Positions 52,689 through 62,008 of a DNA stretch of 64,000 nucleotides are shown piece by piece. A program made the position numbers and the translations under genes. The stretch's first letter is position 1, and the number at the start of each line of letters is the position of its first letter. The notes beneath the pieces are model-generated. The model was not told where the DNA came from, ran no database searches, and saw only the letters and a list, made by a program, of their open reading frames with translations. The DNA lies in contig NZ_JBFRBH010000001.1 of assembly GCF_040932485.1 (NCBI RefSeq), positions 3,789,212-3,853,211 of the forward strand, written 5' to 3'. Source of the DNA: Gymnodinialimonas sp. 202GB13-11 (GTDB lineage: Bacteria > Pseudomonadota > Alphaproteobacteria > Rhodobacterales > Rhodobacteraceae).

Positions 52689-54152
52689 ATGAAAATGCGG
52701 TTTTTTGGTCGCGCTGTGATCGGACTTTTCCTGACTGCGCTGACAGTCGGCCTTCTGGCTTTCGCCGGTTACACGACTTATGGCGCGCTTCAGGCGCGTT
52801 GGGCGGATGAAGGCCGCCCGCCGCAGGGACGCGAGCGGGTGTTTGCAGTTGAGGTGGCCCCCCTCACCTTTGGTGAAGAGACGCCCGTGTTGACGGCGTT
52901 TGGCGAAATCCTGTCGCGGCGCACGCTTGAATTGCGGGCACCGGCAGAAGGGACGGTCGTTGAACTTTCGGAGGTGTTTGAAGAGGGCGGCGCTGTCGAG
53001 GAAGGCCAGCTTCTGCTGCGCATCGATCCCTTTGAAGCGCAATCAGCCCGCGATACGGCAGCGGCTGACCTTCAAGACGCAGAGAATGAGCTGGCCGAAG
53101 CGGAACGCGCGCTGGAGCTTGCGGCAGAAGAAGTAGCGGCAGCGCGTGCTCAAGCCGATCTGCGCGCCACGGCCTTGGCGCGTGCTCAGGACTTGGCGGA
53201 CCGAGGCGTGGGTTCTGCCGCCGCGGTCGAAACCGCAGAATTGGCAGCGGCAACGGCCAATCAGGCAATCCTATCGCAGCGACGCGCCCTGGCGCAGGCC
53301 GAGGCGCGGTTGGACAATGCCGGCACAGCGCTTGAGCGTCGCCGTATCGCGCTGGCGGAAGCTGAACGTCGGCTGTCACAGACCGAGCTTTACGCGGCCT
53401 TTGAGGGCGTCCTGACGGATGTGGATGTTGCCGCTGGACGCTTAGTGGGGCGCAATGAGCGGTTGGGCAGTCTGCTGGACAATGAGGCGCTTGAGGTCGC
53501 ATTCCGAGTTTCCACCGCACAGTACGTGCGTCTTCTGGAAGAGGGCGGGCAGCTGACCGAACGCCCGGTGCGCGTAATCCTGGATGTCTTCGGCCTTGAT
53601 GTGCAAGCGGAGGCCACGCTGACCCGCGAAAGTGGCTCGGTTGAGGAGGGCCAGACCGGCCGTCTGCTTTTCGCGCGCCTCGACGCACCGCGTGGTATGC
53701 GTGTGGGTGATTTCGTGCGGGTTGAGGTGGATGAGCCGCCTTTGCCCTTCGTGGCGCGCTTGCCCGCCACGGCCCTGGGTTCGGACGGGCAGATCCTGGT
53801 GCTTGGGGACGATGACGTGCTTGAGGCCGTATCAGTTGAGTTGATGCGCCGTCAGGGCAATGATGTGCTGATCCGGGGCGAAGGGCTGCGCGACCGCGAA
53901 GTGGTGGTGGCCCGCACACCCGTTTTGGGGGACGGCATTCGCGTGAACCCAATCCGCCCGGATGCCGCTGATGCGCCTGAGGAACCAGATACCATCGCGC
54001 TCGACCCCGAACGCCGCGCAAGACTGATCACCTTCGTCGAAGGAAACAGCTTCATTCCATCAGACGTGCGCGACCGCATGTTGCGACAATTGAATGAGGA
54101 AGAGGTTCCGGCCCGCATGGTGGCCCGTATCGAAGCCCGGATGGGCAGCTGA
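52689..54152 (+). CDS. RND efflux periplasmic adaptor (membrane fusion protein)
   Basis: A 487-residue membrane fusion protein. An N-terminal membrane anchor (residues ~5-27, FGRAVIGLFLTALTVGLLAF) is followed by a lipoyl half-motif, a long alanine/glutamate-rich coiled-coil hairpin (~120-225), the second lipoyl half, and beta-barrel and membrane-proximal domains (PLPFVARLPATALGSDGQILVL, ~355). The C-terminus has ~60 extra residues. The partner RND pump starts 1 nt after its stop. No TolC-type gene is nearby. Start could also be ATG 52695. Confidence 0.9.
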   Translation: MKMRFFGRAVIGLFLTALTVGLLAFAGYTTYGALQARWADEGRPPQGRERVFAVEVAPLTFGEETPVLTAFGEILSRRTLELRAPAEGTVVELSEVFEEGGAVEEGQLLLRIDPFEAQSARDTAAADLQDAENELAEAERALELAAEEVAAARAQADLRATALARAQDLADRGVGSAAAVETAELAAATANQAILSQRRALAQAEARLDNAGTALERRRIALAEAERRLSQTELYAAFEGVLTDVDVAAGRLVGRNERLGSLLDNEALEVAFRVSTAQYVRLLEEGGQLTERPVRVILDVFGLDVQAEATLTRESGSVEEGQTGRLLFARLDAPRGMRVGDFVRVEVDEPPLPFVARLPATALGSDGQILVLGDDDVLEAVSVELMRRQGNDVLIRGEGLRDREVVVARTPVLGDGIRVNPIRPDAADAPEEPDTIALDPERRARLITFVEGNSFIPSDVRDRMLRQLNEEEVPARMVARIEARMGS

Positions 54153-54153
54153 T

Positions 54154-57100
54154 ATGCGTGCCTTGCCCAATAGCGCAGGCGGCTTGCTGAGCTACTTCAC
54201 CCGTCATCGCACGGCGGCAAATCTGCTGCTTGTCGTCATGATCGTCACGGGCCTTGCTGCCTTCCCGCAAATGCGCGCGCAGTTCTTCCCCGATGTCGTC
54301 AGCGACACGGTTGAGCTCCGTTTTGTGTGGGACGGGGCAGGGGCCGAGGATGTCGATGAAGGCATTGTCGCGGTGGTGGAACCTACGCTGCTGGCTGTGG
54401 CCGGCGTCGTCTCTTCCGAAGCGCAGTCAAATGAAGGCCGGGCCTATATCGGGTTGGAGTTCGAACCGGGCTGGGACATGGACCGCGCCGCCGATGATGT
54501 GCAGGCCGCGCTCGATACGATCACCGATTTGCCGGAAGATGCCGAAGAGGGGCAGGTCAGGAGAGGCAATTGGTTTGATCGGGTTACGGACGTCGTGATC
54601 ACTGGCCCAGTTGCCACCGAGCAGATCGGGCGCTTTGCCGACGAATTTGTGACGCGCCTGTTCGATGTGGGTGTCACCAATACAACGATCCGGGGCGTTG
54701 CCGCGCCCGAGACAGTTATCGAAATCCCCTCCGCCAACCTGATCCGCTATGACATTTCGATGGCCGAAATTGCGCGCGTTGTTGGTGAAGCCGCCGCGAC
54801 GGCACCGGCCGGGGATGTTGACGCCGCCAACGCACGCATACGCACTGGTGGCGAGGCCCGCACCGCAGAGGCCATCGCCGCCCTGACCTTGCGGATCAAC
54901 GATGATGGCTCGGCCCTGACCATCGGTGACGTTGCCCTAATCGAAGTGAACGGTATTGACCGAGAGCGTGCTTTTTTCGTGGGAGAAAATCCTGCGATCA
55001 CGATCCGCATCGACCGCACCGAAGATGGCGATGCTATTGCCATGCAGGAAGCGGTTGAACAGGTAGCCGCGTCACTTGAGGCCACGCTTCCTGCCGGAAG
55101 CTCCATTGATTTGATCAATACGCGGGCCGAGGCGATTTCCGGCCGCCTTAATATCCTGCTCGATAACGCGCTGTTGGGCTTGGGCCTTGTCGTCGCGCTG
55201 TTGTTTTTGTTCCTGAACGCACGCACGGCGTTTTGGGTCGCCATGGGCATCCCGGTGGCTTTGACGGCGGCCATTGCGCTTATGTGGTTGGCGGGTCTAA
55301 CCATAAACATGATCTCGCTCTTTGCGTTGATCATCACGCTTGGGATCGTGGTCGATGATGCCATCGTGGTGGGGGAGCACGCCGATTATCGTGCGCGACA
55401 ATTGGGAGAGCCGCCGGTCGTCGCCTCCGAGAACGCAGCACAGCGCATGGCAGCCCCCGTTTTCAGTGCCACGATTACAACTGTTCTGGCCTTTACCGGC
55501 CTCGTCGCTATCGGCGGGACGTTCGGAAATCTGATTGCTGACATCCCTTTCACGGTGATTGTGGTTCTTATTGCATCGCTCGTGGAATGCTTCCTGATCC
55601 TGCCCAACCACATGGCGCACGCGCTGGCGCATTCTGCGAAGACCCATTGGTATGATCTGCCGAGCCGCGTCGTGAATCGCGGCTTTGATTGGGTCCGTGA
55701 CATGCTGTTCCGGCCCCTTATGCGCTTCGTGGTCTGGGCCCGATACCCGGTAATCGCCCTGGTGATTGTGATCCTGTCAACGCAAACAGCCTCCTTCATT
55801 CGCGGCGACGTAATCTTCCGCTTCTTCAATGCGCCTGAGACAGGCAGCGTGACGGGCAATTTCGCGATGGTCGATGGCGCGACCCGCGCCGACACGATGG
55901 CGCAAATGGCCGAGTTGCAGCGCGCGGCAGAGGCGGTGGGGGCTGAGTTCGAGGCTGAGCACGGCGTGAACCCGTTGGCCTATGTGCTTGCGCAAGTGGG
56001 TGGCGGCACGGGGCGGGGGTTGGCCGGGGCAGACAACAAAGATGCCGATCTTTTGGGGTCCCTCGACATTGAGTTGATCAGTGCGGACCTGCGCCCCTAT
56101 TCTAGTTTCGCCTTTGCGAGCGCCTTGCAGGACGAGGTGCGCCAACTGCCGCTGACAGAAACGCTGAGCTTTCGTGGCTGGCGGGGCGGACCGGGTGGTG
56201 ATGCCATCGACGTGCAGATTTTCGGGGCCGAGACGGAAACGTTGAAGGCCGCCTCTGAAGCGCTGCAAACGGCCCTTGTGGTCTATCCAGAAGTTACAGG
56301 CCTGCAAGACAGCATGGCCTATGACCGTGAGGAATTGAGCCTTGAGTTGACGCCGCAAGGCGAAGCGCTTGGGTTCGACATTGCCACGCTCGGCAGCACG
56401 TTGCGCAATCGCCTTGGCGGGATTGAAGCAGCCACATACCCCGATGGTCCACGCACGGCTGCGATCCGGGTGGAATTGCCTGCGGACGAACTGACCGCCG
56501 ATTTCCTGGATCGTACCCTGCTGCGTGCGGATAGCGGTCAATACGTGCCCTTGGCTGACATCGTTACAGTCACATCGCGGCAAGGCTTCTCAACGATTGC
56601 GCGTGAGAACGGGGTTCGCTTGATTACTGTCTCCGGGGATCTGGGCGAAGATGATCCGGCCCGCGCGGAACTTGTGATGACCGAATTGCGCGAGGTGATC
56701 ATTCCCCGCATCGAGGCGGAGTTCGGCGTTGCAACCCGCCTTTCCGGTTTGGCGGAGCAAGAGCAGGAATTCTTAACCGATGCGTTGGTTGGATTCCTGT
56801 TGTGCCTTGTGGGGATCTACCTTGTGCTGGCGTGGATTTTTGCCAGTTGGCTCAGACCCATGGTTGTTATGGCAATCATCCCGTTCGGGCTGGTCGGTAC
56901 GATCTTTGGTCATGTCGCGTGGGATGTGCCGCTGAGCATGTTCACGGTGGTCGGCCTGATCGGCATGACTGGCATTATCATCAACGACTCCATCGTTTTG
57001 GTCACAACCGTCGATGAATATGCCGAAAAGCGCGGTCTCTTCCCGGCTATCATCGACGGCACTTGCGACCGTTTGCGTCCGGTTCTTTTGACGACGCTGA

Positions 57101-57537
57101 CGACAGTTCTTGGTCTCATGCCATTGCTCTATGAGACCAGTCAGGATGCGCAATTCCTAAAGCCGACCGTGATCACTTTGGTTTACGGCTTAGGCTTCGG
57201 GATGTTCATCGTGCTTCTTGTGGTGCCGGCTCTGCTTGCGATTGGGCAAGACTTTGGCCAACAGATGCGGGGCTTCCGCCGTGCGCTTGGCTCGGCGGGA
57301 CACAGCCGTGCGATGGCCCTTAGCATGGGCGCTCTGTGCAGCGCCGTGGCAGTTCTGTTCGCGGCCACGTTCGGATCGCTGGTGGCAAACGGAAGCCTTT
57401 GGGGCCCGCTTGCCGCATTGGGGGACAGTGCGTCGGCTGCCTTCATGGCGTTCGCAATCGGCACGCTGGCCCTTTGCGGTTTGGGATGGTTTGGTGCGAT
57501 TGTTCTGCGCGCTACCGTGCGCCGCAGCGCTCCTTGA
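54154..57537 (+). CDS. RND family efflux transporter permease
   Basis: A 1127-residue inner-membrane proton-driven pump with the two-fold RND architecture. TM1 is near residues 20-40, large periplasmic domains occupy ~45-345 and ~570-890, and the TM4 proton-relay GIVVDDAIVVGEH is near 410. After the usual twelve helices the C-terminus continues with two more hydrophobic segments (~1060-1080, LSMGALCSAVAVLFAATFG, and ~1095-1120), unusual for the family. ATG 54154 directly follows the adaptor stop; the frame open from 54094 overlaps the adaptor. Likely substrates are hydrophobic or toxic compounds. Confidence 0.93.
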   Translation: MRALPNSAGGLLSYFTRHRTAANLLLVVMIVTGLAAFPQMRAQFFPDVVSDTVELRFVWDGAGAEDVDEGIVAVVEPTLLAVAGVVSSEAQSNEGRAYIGLEFEPGWDMDRAADDVQAALDTITDLPEDAEEGQVRRGNWFDRVTDVVITGPVATEQIGRFADEFVTRLFDVGVTNTTIRGVAAPETVIEIPSANLIRYDISMAEIARVVGEAAATAPAGDVDAANARIRTGGEARTAEAIAALTLRINDDGSALTIGDVALIEVNGIDRERAFFVGENPAITIRIDRTEDGDAIAMQEAVEQVAASLEATLPAGSSIDLINTRAEAISGRLNILLDNALLGLGLVVALLFLFLNARTAFWVAMGIPVALTAAIALMWLAGLTINMISLFALIITLGIVVDDAIVVGEHADYRARQLGEPPVVASENAAQRMAAPVFSATITTVLAFTGLVAIGGTFGNLIADIPFTVIVVLIASLVECFLILPNHMAHALAHSAKTHWYDLPSRVVNRGFDWVRDMLFRPLMRFVVWARYPVIALVIVILSTQTASFIRGDVIFRFFNAPETGSVTGNFAMVDGATRADTMAQMAELQRAAEAVGAEFEAEHGVNPLAYVLAQVGGGTGRGLAGADNKDADLLGSLDIELISADLRPYSSFAFASALQDEVRQLPLTETLSFRGWRGGPGGDAIDVQIFGAETETLKAASEALQTALVVYPEVTGLQDSMAYDREELSLELTPQGEALGFDIATLGSTLRNRLGGIEAATYPDGPRTAAIRVELPADELTADFLDRTLLRADSGQYVPLADIVTVTSRQGFSTIARENGVRLITVSGDLGEDDPARAELVMTELREVIIPRIEAEFGVATRLSGLAEQEQEFLTDALVGFLLCLVGIYLVLAWIFASWLRPMVVMAIIPFGLVGTIFGHVAWDVPLSMFTVVGLIGMTGIIINDSIVLVTTVDEYAEKRGLFPAIIDGTCDRLRPVLLTTLTTVLGLMPLLYETSQDAQFLKPTVITLVYGLGFGMFIVLLVVPALLAIGQDFGQQMRGFRRALGSAGHSRAMALSMGALCSAVAVLFAATFGSLVANGSLWGPLAALGDSASAAFMAFAIGTLALCGLGWFGAIVLRATVRRSAP

Positions 57538-57543
57538 AGCGGA

Positions 57544-58353
57544 TCAACCGGTGCAGTGATCCAGTTCGATTGCGCGCTGGCTGCCGATCACTGTGATTCT
57601 AAGATCACCGCGGTTCAACGCAAACGGTCCTTGATCAGCAGGAACAACGTCCGCAACGGCCGTGATCGCGCCGCCCTGCCGCTGCGTTGCGGCCTCGGAA
57701 ACCCAGATCATGGGATCGCGGTGTTCTACGACAACAGTCTCATCGTTGCCCGTGGCAGGTACTTGCGCCCGAACGGTCACGCGCAAACCATCGCTGATTG
57801 GCTCGATCGTGCAGGTCACAGCACCAGCGCCCGCCTCAGAAGCCGTATAAGGACGGTCGGACAAGGCAGCCGCAATCGCGCCGTCGCGTGTGGTGCTGGG
57901 CGGCAGCGCGCCTTGAAGGTCGACCGAGATTGGCATGCAAACATCATAGCACACGCCAAGTTCCAACCGCCCTTCGACCTCCGCCGCGCCGTTCGTGTTT
58001 AACGCGAATTCGACTGGAAGGATTACCGATCCTTCATATCCAACCGACCTCAGTCCGTTAGTGAAAAAGACCTGCGGGCTTGGCCAATGGATGGCCATAC
58101 CGGTCACACCCTCAACATCGGTCAAGCGCAGCACTGTAGGCACGCCCCCTTCACCCGGCGCGCGCCAATAGGTTTTCCAACCGGGGGCAAGATCAATGCG
58201 AATGGCTGCCATGTGCCTGTCGTCCGACAGTCGATAACCGGACAGCAGACTAACCTGCACAACCTCATCGGCCGAGAAGAACTGGGCCGAAGCGGGCAGT
58301 GCAGACATCAAGCCGAGCGCAAGTGCGCCAAAGGTGCGGGCGAAAAAGGTCAT
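57544..58353 (-). CDS. Periplasmic DsbD N-terminal-domain protein
   Basis: A 269-residue exported protein. The signal peptide covers residues 1-24 (FGALALGLMSALPASA, then QFFSADE). The remainder resembles the DsbD-alpha/N-terminal domain of protein-disulfide reductases: APGWKTYWRAPGEGGVPTVL and LELGVCYDVCMPISV, the latter carrying the CxxxC pair. No membrane DsbD-beta or thioredoxin domain is attached, so it must work with a separate partner. Start 58353 is chosen at the signal peptide; the frame extends to 58467. It is convergent with the RND pump. Confidence 0.82.
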   Translation of the reverse strand: MTFFARTFGALALGLMSALPASAQFFSADEVVQVSLLSGYRLSDDRHMAAIRIDLAPGWKTYWRAPGEGGVPTVLRLTDVEGVTGMAIHWPSPQVFFTNGLRSVGYEGSVILPVEFALNTNGAAEVEGRLELGVCYDVCMPISVDLQGALPPSTTRDGAIAAALSDRPYTASEAGAGAVTCTIEPISDGLRVTVRAQVPATGNDETVVVEHRDPMIWVSEAATQRQGGAITAVADVVPADQGPFALNRGDLRITVIGSQRAIELDHCTG

Positions 58354-58460
58354 CGGATCGGAACTAGGAAGTTGCGCCTGAAATTGAAAGTCACGTTTCC
58401 GATACCCTGTGCAAGTGCATGACGATTGATTGATTCCGGCAACAGGCCCATGCTTCCCCC

Positions 58461-59039
58461 ATGACAATGCCCGATCTTGCCCATGACCTGACCGGAAAGC
58501 TCCTGATCGCGATGCCGGGGATGGAGGATCCCCGCTTCGCCGGTGCGGTCGTGTTCATGTGCGTGCATTCACCGGGCCAGTCCATGGGATTGATCGTCAA
58601 CAAGCCGATGGACGAGATCACCTTCGCAGAGATGATGGACCAGCTAGAGATCGCCAAGCAGGGCACCACGCCGGACGTTCCCGTGTGCTACGGAGGCCCT
58701 GTCGAGCTTCGGCGCGGCTTTGTGCTGCATTCATCCGACTACAAACCGCGTGGAGAAGAGGCTTTGCGCATAGACCATCGCTTCGCCATGACCGGGACGT
58801 TGGAGATCCTAGAAGACATTGCAGCCGGGCAAGGCCCGCGCCGCGCCATGCTGGCACTTGGGTATTCAGGTTGGGGCGAAGGCCAGCTTGAAGCCGAAAT
58901 TCAACGCAACGATTGGCTAACGGCCGATGCGACGCCTGAACTGGTCTTCGATATTGCGATGGAGCGGAAATGGGACGCGGCGCTGGAAAGCCTTGGCGTG
59001 ACGTCGCTGACCCTGTCCAGCGAGGCCGGTCACGCTTGA
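58461..59039 (+). CDS. YqgE/AlgH family protein
   Basis: A 192-residue protein of the UPF0301 family. It begins DLTGKLLIAMPGMEDPRFAGAVVFMC and contains GLIVNKPM, CYGGPVELRRGFVLH and LGYSGWGEGQLEAEIQRNDWL, all diagnostic. Its exact biochemical role is unsettled (linked to alginate regulation in Pseudomonas). Its last 10 bp overlap the convergent Sua5/TsaC gene. Confidence 0.93.
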   Translation: MTMPDLAHDLTGKLLIAMPGMEDPRFAGAVVFMCVHSPGQSMGLIVNKPMDEITFAEMMDQLEIAKQGTTPDVPVCYGGPVELRRGFVLHSSDYKPRGEEALRIDHRFAMTGTLEILEDIAAGQGPRRAMLALGYSGWGEGQLEAEIQRNDWLTADATPELVFDIAMERKWDAALESLGVTSLTLSSEAGHA

Positions 59040-59983
59040 GGGTGTGAGGCCCGGCGCAAGCGATCATTGATTGCACGGCCGAGGCCAACCTCGGGGATAT
59101 CCGCCACATGAATGCGCTTCGCCCCGGTTTTTCGCGCCAGTGCATCAGCCTCGTGCATGACGGAAAACAGGCGCGCGGCTGCTTCGACCAGATCACCGCT
59201 TTCTGACAGTGTCAGATCGGCGGCGACAGGCCCGAACCCGATGCGAATGTCGCCGTCCTGAGGCTCGCCTCCAAGGACGAGTGGCACGTTCGTTGCATAA
59301 TGCCGCTCCATCTGGCCCGGGGCTTCGACACGTCCTGGGGTAAGGTCATCTGCAAGCGGGCCAACAAGCCTCTCGATCTCTTCCCGTGCGATGCCACCCT
59401 CTCGAAGCAAACGGACACCCGAGTTGCTCGGGGCCAGTATCGTCGATTCCAATCCCACGCCGCACGGCCCACCATCAATGATTGCGTCAACCTTGGCACC
59501 CAGACCGGCGGCCACGTGCGCGGCTTGTGTTGGGCTGACCTGCCCTGAAGGGTTTGCGGAAGGGGCCGCAATCGGTCCGCCGAAAGCCTGCAAAACACGC
59601 TGCGCAAGCGGATGCGCCGGGATGCGCACCGCGAGCGTCGGCAGGCCACCACTGACCAGATCAGCAACCGCCCCTTTGGATGGGAGCACCAAGGTCATGG
59701 CTCCAGGCCAGAACGCTTCGGCCAAGGATTGCGCTCCGGCTCCCAGCTCCACCAATTCCTCTACATGATCGAGCGATGGAACATGCACGATCAGCGGATT
59801 GAACTTGGGCCGCCCTTTCGCCTCGAATATGCGGGCAACGGCCTGACCATTCCGCGCGTCAGCGGCTAGCCCGTAGACCGTCTCGGTCGGGAGCCCAAGC
59901 AAACCGCCGTTTCGCAACACGTCAGCCGCTCGGGCAACACCCGCGCAATCATCTTGTAACATTTCGGGGTGAGACAGCGGCAT
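59030..59983 (-). CDS. L-threonylcarbamoyladenylate synthase (Sua5/TsaC family)
   Basis: A 317-residue enzyme for the t6A37 tRNA modification, making threonylcarbamoyl-AMP from threonine, bicarbonate and ATP. The YrdC domain has LPTETVYGLAADARN, KGRPKFNPLIVHV and SANPSGQVSPTQAAHV. The extra C-terminal ~100 residues form the Sua5 domain, so it is the long Sua5 form rather than short TsaC. It is divergent from the acyl-CoA dehydrogenase across 117 bp. Confidence 0.93.
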   Translation of the reverse strand: MPLSHPEMLQDDCAGVARAADVLRNGGLLGLPTETVYGLAADARNGQAVARIFEAKGRPKFNPLIVHVPSLDHVEELVELGAGAQSLAEAFWPGAMTLVLPSKGAVADLVSGGLPTLAVRIPAHPLAQRVLQAFGGPIAAPSANPSGQVSPTQAAHVAAGLGAKVDAIIDGGPCGVGLESTILAPSNSGVRLLREGGIAREEIERLVGPLADDLTPGRVEAPGQMERHYATNVPLVLGGEPQDGDIRIGFGPVAADLTLSESGDLVEAAARLFSVMHEADALARKTGAKRIHVADIPEVGLGRAINDRLRRASHPQA

Positions 59984-60100
59984 CCGTGACGTAACGTTGA
60001 AGTTGCGTAAACTTGGGGGCGGACCCTAGGTCTGACCCATCAGACTGAGGCCCCTAGCGCAATCCAAGCGCTTTCGCAAACCGCCGGGAGGAACCAGACC

Positions 60101-61780
60101 ATGCCCTATAGCGCACCCGTATCCGACATTTCCTTTTGCCTCGACCATGTCGTGGGCTTCGACCGCGTGCAGCAGGCAGAGGTGTTTGCTGAGGCGTCCA
60201 GCGATCTTGTGGAGGCGATGCTGACCGAAGCGGGCCGCATCTGTGAAGAGGTTATCGCACCGCTCAACCGTGCCGGCGATCTGCACCCTGCTGTGCTTGA
60301 GAATGGCGTCGTACGCACCTCACCCGGGTTTGGCGATGGCTACCACGCCTTGGCCGAAGCGGGGTTCATGGGCATCTCCGCAGATCCTGAATATGGCGGC
60401 CTTGGCCTGCCTCACACCGTCACTACCGCGATCAACGAGATGATCGGTGGCGCCTGCTTGTCGCTGGAATTGAATCCGCTGATGACGCAAGGCCAGATCG
60501 AAGCGCTCGAACATCACGCCTCGGACGAGATCAAGGCGCTCTATTTACCGAAGCTGACCTCAGGCGAATGGTCGGGCACGATGAACCTGACCGAGCCGCA
60601 GGCGGGATCGGACGTGGGTGCACTGACCTCTAAGGCGGAGCCGAACGGCGATGGCTCCTACGCCGTCAGCGGCCAGAAAATCTATATCTCCTGGGGCGAC
60701 AACGACTTCACAGACAATATCGTGCATCTGGTTCTGGCACGTCTGCCGGATGCTCCAAGCGGAACGAAGGGCATCAGCCTGTTCCTCGTCCCAAAGAAAA
60801 TCCCAGACGCCGATGGCAATCCCGGCGTTGCCAACAGCCTCAAGGTCGTCAGTCTGGAACATAAGATGGGCCTGCACGGCTCGCCCACCTGCGTCATGCA
60901 ATATGACGGGGCCACCGGCTGGTTGATCGGGGAAGAGAACAAGGGCATGGCCGCAATGTTCACGATGATGAACAACGCCCGCCTTGGCGTGGCGGTGCAG
61001 GGTGTCTCGGTGGCCGATGCAGCCTACCAACACGCGCTGGCCTATGCGCAGGACCGCAAGCAGGGCCGGACAGGTGGTGAAACCGGCATGATCATCGACC
61101 ACGCCGACGTGCGGCGCATGTTGATGGAAATGAAGGCCGAGGTCTTCGCGGCGCGCGCCATGGCGCTTGATCTGGCCGTTGCGCTCGACCTCGCCAAAAC
61201 CGGCGACAAGGCAGCCGAGGCGCGCGCTGCGTTCCTGACGCCCATCGCAAAAGCCTATGGCACGGAAACCGGCATCAAGGTTGCCAACATGGGCATTCAG
61301 GTCCACGGCGGCATGGGCTTCATTGAGGAAACCGGCGCCGCCCAGTTCGCCCGTGATGTGAGAGTCACGGCGATCTACGAAGGTACCAATGGCATTCAGG
61401 CGATGGACCTTGCTGGTCGCAAATTGATGGATGGCGGCGAAGCGGCCTTCGCTTTGCTCGACGAAATCGCCGCCGTTGAGGGTGAGTTCGCATCGGTGAT
61501 CCAACCGCTGGTCGAGGCGTTGCGCAAAACGACAGAGGATGTGCTGGCGCTCGACATGGGCGACCGTTTCGGCGGCGCAGTGCCATTCCTGATGGCCTAT
61601 GCGCGGGTTCTCGGCGCGCATTACCATGCTAAGGCCGCAGCCAGCGGCGATGAAACACGCAAAGCGCTGGCACAGTTCCACATCACGCGGCTGTTGCCTG
61701 AGGCGCATGCGATGATGGTGCAGGCGCGCTGCGGCTCGGCCGGGCTTTATGACCTCTCGCCCGACGATTTGGCGGCGTAA
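60101..61780 (+). CDS. Acyl-CoA dehydrogenase (long DmdC/FadE-like family)
   Basis: A 559-residue flavin enzyme. Substrate- and FAD-binding segments are MNLTEPQAGSDVGAL (~165) and GQKIYISWGDND (~192). The catalytic glutamate is E427 in AIYEGTNGIQAMDL, followed by a C-terminal extension of ~130 residues typical of the DmdC-like branch, whose members include 3-methylmercaptopropionyl-CoA dehydrogenases of marine Roseobacters. Substrate cannot be fixed from sequence alone. GGGAGGAACC precedes the start. A 74-residue ORF follows 3 nt later. Confidence 0.9.
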   Translation: MPYSAPVSDISFCLDHVVGFDRVQQAEVFAEASSDLVEAMLTEAGRICEEVIAPLNRAGDLHPAVLENGVVRTSPGFGDGYHALAEAGFMGISADPEYGGLGLPHTVTTAINEMIGGACLSLELNPLMTQGQIEALEHHASDEIKALYLPKLTSGEWSGTMNLTEPQAGSDVGALTSKAEPNGDGSYAVSGQKIYISWGDNDFTDNIVHLVLARLPDAPSGTKGISLFLVPKKIPDADGNPGVANSLKVVSLEHKMGLHGSPTCVMQYDGATGWLIGEENKGMAAMFTMMNNARLGVAVQGVSVADAAYQHALAYAQDRKQGRTGGETGMIIDHADVRRMLMEMKAEVFAARAMALDLAVALDLAKTGDKAAEARAAFLTPIAKAYGTETGIKVANMGIQVHGGMGFIEETGAAQFARDVRVTAIYEGTNGIQAMDLAGRKLMDGGEAAFALLDEIAAVEGEFASVIQPLVEALRKTTEDVLALDMGDRFGGAVPFLMAYARVLGAHYHAKAAASGDETRKALAQFHITRLLPEAHAMMVQARCGSAGLYDLSPDDLAA

Positions 61781-61783
61781 CGC

Positions 61784-62008
61784 ATGAGCGATCTGGGCTT
61801 CACATGGAGAACACACAAATCTGGTGAACTTCAAATCTTTCATCGCGGAAAACTCGCAACCACCTTGCGTGGCGCCAAGGCATCCGACTTTTTGGACCTT
61901 GCTGCCTCCGGCGATACAGGAGCCGCACAGCAGGAGGCTGCGCGGCTGACGGGAAATTATAAACGAGGCAATGAACGTCTCGCGAAGGGACATCCGCGCA
62001 ATGCCTGA
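61784..62008 (+). CDS. Small conserved hypothetical protein
   Basis: A 74-residue soluble basic protein (MSDLGFTWRTHKSGELQIFH at its start) with no membrane helix or signal peptide. It starts 3 nt after the acyl-CoA dehydrogenase stop, and its end overlaps the metallo-hydrolase start by 8 bp, so it is held within the operon, which supports it being real. Function unknown. Confidence 0.7.
   Translation: MSDLGFTWRTHKSGELQIFHRGKLATTLRGAKASDFLDLAASGDTGAAQQEAARLTGNYKRGNERLAKGHPRNA

Noticed and set aside
52864-54021. 385-residue minus-strand frame opposite the efflux adaptor
   Set aside because: Proline/arginine-rich low-complexity translation with no ribosome site or domain; shadow of the adaptor gene.
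60101-61780. Assignment as dmdC of DMSP degradation
   Set aside because: The C-terminal extension fits that branch, but no dmdA, dmdB or dmdD gene lies beside it, so a specific substrate is not supported.
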